64,000 bases of DNA, taken from a virus. The position numbers and the translations under genes were made by a program. This document shows positions 59,480-64,000 of the stretch, piece after piece; the stretch's first letter is position 1; every line of letters starts with the position of its first letter. The notes beneath the pieces were generated by a model. The model was not told the DNA's origin. It ran no database searches and saw only the letters and a list, made by a program, of their open reading frames with translations. The DNA lies in IMG/VR virus record IMGVR_UViG_3300023296_001079, positions 1-64,000 of that record. One strand, written 5' to 3'.

Positions 59480-59814
59480 GCGGGACGACTGTTTCCTATA
59501 TCATCCTGGCCATTGTGACGGTGCCGTTTTGCGCGGCCAGCAAGACCACATTTGGCTCCCGGGTGGCGTCCACGTTCCTGACCATGTGGAGCCTGGGGTG
59601 GGCGATATATTTTCCCCTGACCCCAGAGGCGATTCTATGGACATACCTGGACCTAGCGGTGGCCACGGCCCTGTGGCCCCTGGATGACCAGATTGACGAG
59701 CGGAGCCCTGTGGTCAGGACCTGTCTGGCCTACCTGTTCCCCGCCCTGTTGTGTGCCTTTCTGCTGGGGGCACTACTGCATGGGGCAAAAATGTTCCGGC
59801 CCCGCAAAAGCTAA
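59476..59814 (+). CDS. Membrane protein (112 aa), three or four TM
   Basis: Hydrophobic segments near 5-20, 30-48, 52-70 and 84-102 (for example YLFPALLCAFLLGALLHG). It is the last of the four coupled membrane genes. Function unknown; a role in superinfection exclusion or membrane takeover is a guess. Confidence 0.6.
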   Translation: MSGTTVSYIILAIVTVPFCAASKTTFGSRVASTFLTMWSLGWAIYFPLTPEAILWTYLDLAVATALWPLDDQIDERSPVVRTCLAYLFPALLCAFLLGALLHGAKMFRPRKS

Positions 59815-59822
59815 AGGAGACG

Positions 59823-60167
59823 ATGATGAAAGTAGTTGACCCAGGCCACACCTATATCATGAGGGATATAGACGGAACCGGGATTCAATATATCCAATTT
59901 GTGAAGCGAGAAGGGGACAACTATCCAGGAAATACTGGAAGCCGTCCTGGGATTCTCTGTCAGGAGGCCCTTCGAGTTCTTATTAACCGGTGCGAATACT
60001 TGAATAATCAAATACCCTGCGCCGAAACGGAAGCTATTATTGCCAACCTGCGGGCAGCTTTCCTTGCTTTCGAGGTCAGGGCAGCGCGGGTCCGGGGTGA
60101 GGTCATTGACCTGCCAAGGAGGCGGCCAACCAGGAGCATTTGGAGGCCAAGAGGCCGGAACCTGTGA
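59823..60167 (+). CDS. Conserved phage hypothetical protein (114 aa)
   Basis: ATG 59823 (or 59826) follows AAAGGAGACG. ERREGDNYPGN-like core (FVKREGDNYPGNTGSRPG) and QEALRVLINRCEYLNNQIPC recall a recurrent small phage protein of unknown role. It overlaps the next gene by 28 bp. Confidence 0.6.
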   Translation: MMKVVDPGHTYIMRDIDGTGIQYIQFVKREGDNYPGNTGSRPGILCQEALRVLINRCEYLNNQIPCAETEAIIANLRAAFLAFEVRAARVRGEVIDLPRRRPTRSIWRPRGRNL

Positions 60168-60340
60168 AGAGGGAGCCCGTCCCCCAACAGTGTGGGACAT
60201 GCCGATTCTGGAAGGACGAAAGGTGTAAAAAATACCCTCCCGTCCCTTTCGTGGTGGTAGAGGGCCACCGGCCCCGGTTTTATGCCGTTCAACCTAAGAC
60301 CCAAAAAGAGGACACCTGTGGAGAGTTCAATTGGGTGTGA
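60140..60340 (+). CDS. Small Cys-rich protein (66 aa)
   Basis: TTG 60140 follows CAGGAGCAT. CGTCRFWKDERCKKYPP and a distal C in TCGEFNWV suggest an iron-sulphur or zinc site; the pattern C-x2-C-x6-C...C-xEF is common in small phage and bacterial proteins. Confidence 0.5.
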   Translation: MEAKRPEPVKREPVPQQCGTCRFWKDERCKKYPPVPFVVVEGHRPRFYAVQPKTQKEDTCGEFNWV

Positions 60341-60757
60341 GGTATGGAGCGGGAAAGACCAGCCCAGGTTGCAAAACCAGAGGAATCGGCGCTAGGAAAA
60401 AGGTAACATTCTTGCGTGTCTCGCTTTAAAGCAGGAGGATATGAACGCTTGACAGGAGGCTCTGGGAGGTAGACGCGGGCGCGGGGGATACGCGCGCATG
60501 ACGCGAGGAGTTTTTTATGTGCGTGAATAATCGGTGGTTTTTGTCTTATTTGATCATTTGACCTGTTAAGGTGTTGAATAGAATAGGGTATTCGGCCCCC
60601 GGATTGGGTTTTTCCCATGCTATGAGGTGGGAGGATTCCGAGAGGCTAAAAAATAGAGGATTGAAAACAAACACCAAAAGACCCCTCCCGGACGTTTGAT
60701 TGCACAGGTAAATTCTGCTAGGGTGGGTTTTTGCAACCAGTTTAGAAAGGGCAAGCG
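60341..60757. promoter_or_regulatory. 417-bp non-coding region with several promoter-like words
   Basis: It holds TTGACA at 60449, a GC-rich alternating stretch (ACGCGGGCGCGGG, ACGCGCGCATGACGCG) near 60472-60504, an AT-rich stretch, TTGACCTGTT at 60558, and a candidate promoter TTGATT-17-TAGGGT (about 60698-60727) with CAGGTAAA in its spacer. No convincing gene; two minus-strand frames here lack support. Confidence 0.5.
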
Positions 60758-61393
60758 ATGACGCCGGAACAGATTGATATTCTCCGAGTCCTGTCGAGGG
60801 GTGACCCCAACAGTGACCCCGTGGTGACAACCAGCCCCGAGGACAAAGCGGTCCTTCGGGAAGCTAACCTGGGGGAGCGGGTCCTGGAATTGGAGGCGGC
60901 GGCTCTGCGGGCCTATTCGACTCTGCGGGCCTATAAAGGGCGGGCGATGGACCTGGAGGCCGGGTTGGGTGTCGCGGAAAGTGAGGCCGTGACCCTGCGA
61001 GAACTGGTTGGGCACCTGAAGCCCAAGGTGGCGGACCAGCGGAAACGGATGGAGGAACTGTCCGAACAGCTTCGGGACCGACCGGACCAGGACAAGCTGG
61101 ATGCCCTGCGGGACGAGAACCGGGACCTGATTATAAACTTCGACAGGGAGACCGACTTGCTGGGGGAGAAGGCCGGGGAGTTGACCGAGGCTAAGAAACT
61201 GCTAGGGGAGGCCTTGTTCACGGTCTCACGGCACGCCGCCCGGAATGAGGGGCTGGTGGAACGTCTGGAGGCAAGCCGGGACCATGCCAAGGAACTGGAT
61301 AAGGGTAAATTGTCGGACGGATTGCCGGGGCCATCAGGACCCTGGGGCGGCAGCAGGGGTACACCGGGCTCCCGGTCCTGGATGAAGAGGTGA
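60758..61393 (+). CDS. Coiled-coil protein (211 aa)
   Basis: RBS AGAAAGGGC before ATG 60758. A long coiled coil spans about 35-175 (heptads in RKRMEELSEQLRDRPDQDKL). The C-terminal Gly/Pro-rich segment is probably disordered. Function unknown; it is early in the operon that ends with the terminase genes. Confidence 0.6.
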   Translation: MTPEQIDILRVLSRGDPNSDPVVTTSPEDKAVLREANLGERVLELEAAALRAYSTLRAYKGRAMDLEAGLGVAESEAVTLRELVGHLKPKVADQRKRMEELSEQLRDRPDQDKLDALRDENRDLIINFDRETDLLGEKAGELTEAKKLLGEALFTVSRHAARNEGLVERLEASRDHAKELDKGKLSDGLPGPSGPWGGSRGTPGSRSWMKR

Positions 61394-61395
61394 CC

Positions 61396-61578
61396 ATGGA
61401 GGACAAGGACGGGACGGTCAGAGAGGCCCATCGTATGACCTCCGCATGGTTCCCAACCACGGAGGAGATTGAGGCCCTCCGGAATGGCGCGGCCTTTTAT
61501 TTGATGCTTCTAACCACGGCCCACCCTCCTGTGGCTTTAAAGGTTGGGAACGCGGCACCGATGGACGAGGAGGGGTGA
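61396..61578 (+). CDS. Hypothetical protein (60 aa)
   Basis: ATG 61396 follows GAGGTGACC; GTG 61390, on the previous stop, is an alternative. It begins MEDKDGTVREAHRMTSAWF. No family recognised. Confidence 0.5.
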   Translation: MEDKDGTVREAHRMTSAWFPTTEEIEALRNGAAFYLMLLTTAHPPVALKVGNAAPMDEEG

Positions 61579-61581
61579 CCC

Positions 61582-61953
61582 ATGAGGGAGAGCCTTCTGG
61601 CCCAGAACATCCAAAAGCTGCCCGGGGTGTTCTGGGTCCGGATAGAAAATAAACTTGCGGGTGGATTGCCGGATGCTATAGGTACATTTTACGGCCACAC
61701 ATTTTTTGCAGAGTTCAAGAGCCTGGACCGGTACTCTGAGAAGTTAGGGGCGACCAAGGAGCAACTGTTATGGCACAGAAGGTGGAACCGGCACGGAGGC
61801 GTGGCGCTGTTCATGATGAAGGCAAGGGAGGAGTTCCTTTGCGTGCGGCACAGCGACGGGGGAAACTCGATTCTGGCCTGCGGAAAGGCTTTAAAGCCCG
61901 TCTTCGGGAAGCAGTCCCTGTTGAGGATGTTGTACCTTGCGAGTTTGAGGTGA
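61582..61953 (+). CDS. PD-(D/E)XK nuclease, VRR-NUC/resolvase-like
   Basis: 123 aa. GGLPDAIGTFYGHTFFAEFK gives the D...ExK core (about 27-47), and LGATKEQLLWHRRW the following helix with Gln. Such enzymes cut branched DNA. Placed before the terminase genes, it may resolve structures before packaging. The end overlaps the next gene by GTGA. Confidence 0.7.
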   Translation: MRESLLAQNIQKLPGVFWVRIENKLAGGLPDAIGTFYGHTFFAEFKSLDRYSEKLGATKEQLLWHRRWNRHGGVALFMMKAREEFLCVRHSDGGNSILACGKALKPVFGKQSLLRMLYLASLR

Positions 61954-62264
61954 CGGCGGCGGAGTATGACCTGTTGGAGGCCAAGCGGGAACGGGACCAT
62001 TGTATTCGTGGCTGGCCGGAATGGAACATGGGGGCAGAGCCCAACCTGGGGGAGATTTGTTACCTGATCCGGTGCCGGATGGACGAGCGCATGAAGGACA
62101 TGGCCAAGGATATTGGGACTTCCCATGTGACTATGATACGCTGGGAGCGCGGCAGGGGCAGGTGTTCCCGATTGTGGGACTACTGGGCAGAGCAGGGGTG
62201 GCGGTTACCTGTGGCGGCCCTTGAAAAGGCAAAGGCTTTAAATGACGACCAAAGCACGCACTGA
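61950..62264 (+). CDS. Helix-turn-helix regulator (104 aa)
   Basis: GTG 61950 sits on the previous stop. DERMKDMAKDIGTSHVTMIR followed by WERGRG is an XRE-like helix-turn-helix. It is just upstream of the terminase genes, so it may be a late regulator. The 61770 upstream frame is inside the nuclease. Confidence 0.55.
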   Translation: MTAAEYDLLEAKRERDHCIRGWPEWNMGAEPNLGEICYLIRCRMDERMKDMAKDIGTSHVTMIRWERGRGRCSRLWDYWAEQGWRLPVAALEKAKALNDDQSTH

Positions 62265-62640
62265 AAAGTCCAAGAAGGTCAAGTCCCGGAACAGGAATGT
62301 GGAGGCCAAGGCTGTGGCCCCCTTTCGTACCTGGGCAAACAAGCGGTCTTTCTCGGACAGTATCATGAGGTCCCTGGAGTCCGCTTCCAGATTCCCTGGG
62401 GAGAGAGCCCTGGAGGCTGTCACCAAGAAGCTGGTTCATATTGCCCTGGAGGATGGGCACCCGTACCAGTTCCAGGCCATCAAGGAGATAGGCGACCGAC
62501 TGGAGGGCAAGCCCACCGTGAAGGTCGCCGGGGATGCTGAAGGAGACCCCATTGGAATCACTGAGCAGTCCCGAGAACTCCTCATTTATAAACTCAACGC
62601 TATCGCTCGAAACCGAGAAGGAACGGGAAGCCTTCATTAG
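62242..62640 (+). CDS. Terminase small subunit candidate
   Basis: 132 aa. Basic N terminus, then LVHIALEDGHPYQFQAIKEI and DRLEGKPTVKVAGDAEG, a pattern seen in small terminase subunits of siphoviruses. Overlaps the large subunit by about 107 bp in another frame. It would recognise the packaging site. Confidence 0.65.
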   Translation: MTTKARTEKSKKVKSRNRNVEAKAVAPFRTWANKRSFSDSIMRSLESASRFPGERALEAVTKKLVHIALEDGHPYQFQAIKEIGDRLEGKPTVKVAGDAEGDPIGITEQSRELLIYKLNAIARNREGTGSLH

Positions 62641-63871
62641 GAAGGCCACCCCGGAACAGGTTCACGACCTCCTCTATAATTGGCGATATTGGGCACGACC
62701 AGACCAGAGGCTTCCACCGGGGGCCTGGGTCACATGGTTGATTCTGGCAGGTCGAGGGTTCGGTAAGACCAGGACCGGGGCAGAGACTGTCCGGGCATTT
62801 GGACAATCCAAGACCTACAAACGCATGGCCTTGATTGCCCCAACGGCGGACGATGCCAGGGCCGTTATGGTGGAGGGCGAATCCGGTATTCTGGCTTGCA
62901 GCCCGCCCGGGGACCTCCCTTTGTACGAGCCGAGTAAGCGCCGACTTACCTGGGCGAGCGGGGCAATAGCCACCCTGTATTCAGCGGACGAGCCCAGACG
63001 CCTCCGTGGACCACAACATGACTTTGTCTGGGCGGACGAGATTTGCGCCTGGGAGTATCCAGAGACCTGGGACATGGCCCAGTTCGGCCTGCGGCTGGGC
63101 CACAACCCCCGGGCAATGGTTACGACCACCCCCAAGCCCGGCAGGCTGTTGAAGGGCCTTATGGAGGGCCTGGGGACCCATGTGACCCGGGGCAGCACCT
63201 ACGCCAACCGTGACAACCTAGCGCCGGTATTCTTCCAGACGATTGTGAAGAAGTACGAGGGGACACGCCTGGGCCGCCAGGAACTGAACGCGGAAGTCCT
63301 GGACCAAGCAGAGGGAGCCTTGTGGACCAGGGACCTTGTTGAGAAGACCAGGAGGAGCGACCACCCAGAGTTCAAGCGGGTGGTGGTGGGAGTTGATCCG
63401 GCGGTCACCAAGACGGACACCTCAGACGAGGTTGGTCTGATCGTTGGGGCCCTGGGAGTCGATGACAATGGCTATATTTTGGCAGACATGTCGGCCAAGA
63501 TGACGCCCAACGAGACCTGCAAGAACGCTGTTGGTGCTTTAAAGGCCTGGGACGGTGACCGGATTGTGGCCGAGGTGAACAACGGCGGGGACTGGATTGA
63601 GTTGGGCCTGCGGCAGGTTGACAAAAACGTCCCATACAAGAAACTACACGCCAGCCGAGGGAAGAAAGCCCGAGCGGAACCGGTGGCCGCCCTGTTCGAG
63701 CAACACCGTTGCCATTTGGTGGGCTCTTTCCCTGAATTAGAGGATGAACTATGTTCTTGGGAGCCGGACGGCAAGAGTGCAAGCCCGAATCGGCTGGACG
63801 CTTTGGCCTGGGTTGTCACCGAGTTGATGATTTCTGGCTCCGGTGCCTCTACCATGAGAGTCCGAGCCTAA
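62534..63871 (+). CDS. Terminase large subunit
   Basis: 445 aa. Walker A ILAGRGFGKTRTGAETVRAF (about 71-90), Walker B HDFVWADEICAWE (about 158-170), and nuclease acid VVVGVDPAVTKTDTSDE (about 284-300), with Asp near the end (PNRLDALAWVV). This is the GTA/siphovirus-like TerL family. The portal gene starts 25 nt later. Start could also be a few codons downstream. Confidence 0.92.
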   Translation: MLKETPLESLSSPENSSFINSTLSLETEKEREAFIRKATPEQVHDLLYNWRYWARPDQRLPPGAWVTWLILAGRGFGKTRTGAETVRAFGQSKTYKRMALIAPTADDARAVMVEGESGILACSPPGDLPLYEPSKRRLTWASGAIATLYSADEPRRLRGPQHDFVWADEICAWEYPETWDMAQFGLRLGHNPRAMVTTTPKPGRLLKGLMEGLGTHVTRGSTYANRDNLAPVFFQTIVKKYEGTRLGRQELNAEVLDQAEGALWTRDLVEKTRRSDHPEFKRVVVGVDPAVTKTDTSDEVGLIVGALGVDDNGYILADMSAKMTPNETCKNAVGALKAWDGDRIVAEVNNGGDWIELGLRQVDKNVPYKKLHASRGKKARAEPVAALFEQHRCHLVGSFPELEDELCSWEPDGKSASPNRLDALAWVVTELMISGSGASTMRVRA

Positions 63872-63895
63872 AGGGCTATATTGGGATTTAAAGCC

Positions 63896-64000
63896 ATGCC
63901 TGTCGATACGCCTTGCCAGTCCTACCAGGAGAACATCGCCCAGTGGAGCCGGGTCCGAGACTGTTTGGCCGGGTCCGATGTGATCAAGAGCAAGGGAACG
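63896..64000 (+). CDS. Portal protein N terminus (3' end cut by window edge)
   Basis: ATG 63896 opens 35 codons (MPVDTPCQSYQENIAQW at the start, with DVIKSKGT at the edge) with no stop. This is the expected N terminus of the DUF4055 portal, whose remainder begins at base 1. The frame is continuous if base 64000 is joined to base 1, although the family usually has a few more residues at this point, so a small gap may remain. Confidence 0.75.
   Translation, partial: MPVDTPCQSYQENIAQWSRVRDCLAGSDVIKSKGT

Noticed and set aside
60289-61015. Two minus-strand frames across the 60.3-61.0 kb region
   Set aside because: One overlaps the coiled-coil gene and the other ends in a supported gene; no ribosome sites or motifs.
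1-64000. Search for integrase, excisionase, attachment site and tRNA genes
   Set aside because: No tyrosine or serine recombinase motifs and no cloverleaf with a TTCGAAT-type arm were seen, so none is reported. A tRNA-scanning program would settle the point.

Overview
The window looks like an almost complete genome of a tailed double-stranded DNA phage. By eye it is GC-rich and very densely coded. Nearly every gene is on the + strand, and start and stop codons often overlap as ATGA or GTGA. The head genes (DUF4055-type portal, GTA/siphophage-type large terminase, P22-like coat) and a long tail with tail tube, tape measure and J-like tip indicate a siphovirus-like virion. Gene types such as the three-TM holin resembling gene-transfer-agent holins, DUF4376, DUF2163 and DUF6950 suggest a proteobacterial host, perhaps an alphaproteobacterium; that is inference. 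The portal gene is cut at both window ends: its 3' part opens the window and its first 35 codons close it. The molecule is therefore probably circular or circularly permuted and only slightly longer than 64 kb.

Layout: 1-9.8 kb holds the portal, a giant MuF-type minor head protein with a kinase-like domain, small genes, a DUF115-like gene and the scaffold, ending in a strong terminator. 9883-13092 is an inserted IS1-family transposon with cargo. It has perfect 21-bp inverted repeats and an 8-bp target duplication. It carries two small genes, a 205-aa protein, an XRE-ImmA/IrrE metallopeptidase and the transposase. 13.1-14.6 kb is a phage promoter, a 35-aa gene and the major capsid gene. 15.2-21.4 kb is an eight-gene glycan-modification cassette (GT9, capsule-type transferase, GT8, sulfotransferase, 2OG oxygenase, FkbM methyltransferase, second methyltransferase, KdsD-like SIS isomerase). 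21.4-29.2 kb holds connector, neck, tail-tube and tail-chaperone genes with a canonical -1 frameshift site. 29.2-38.9 kb is the tape measure, tail tip and fibres. 38.9-41.3 kb is lysis (coiled-coil membrane protein, M15 endolysin, holin). One minus-strand SNF2-type helicase lies at 41.2-43.0 kb.

A 444-bp divergent control region (42978-43421) with two 32-bp direct repeats opens the early/replication half. That half includes an SSB-like protein, AEP primase, three SF1 helicases, a family-A DNA polymerase, a SprT-like metallopeptidase, an orphan adenine methyltransferase, a PD-(D/E)XK nuclease and many small unknowns. The small and large terminase genes follow, and the portal begins again.

Three almost identical promoters (13098, 49582, 54097) combine a TTGACA-like -35, a TAGGTAAA element and a CTTTAAAGT -10 region, joining the capsid operon to two replication-side operons. 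The palindrome CTTTAAAG is strongly over-represented across the phage backbone and absent from the transposon. No integrase, CRISPR array or tRNA gene was seen.
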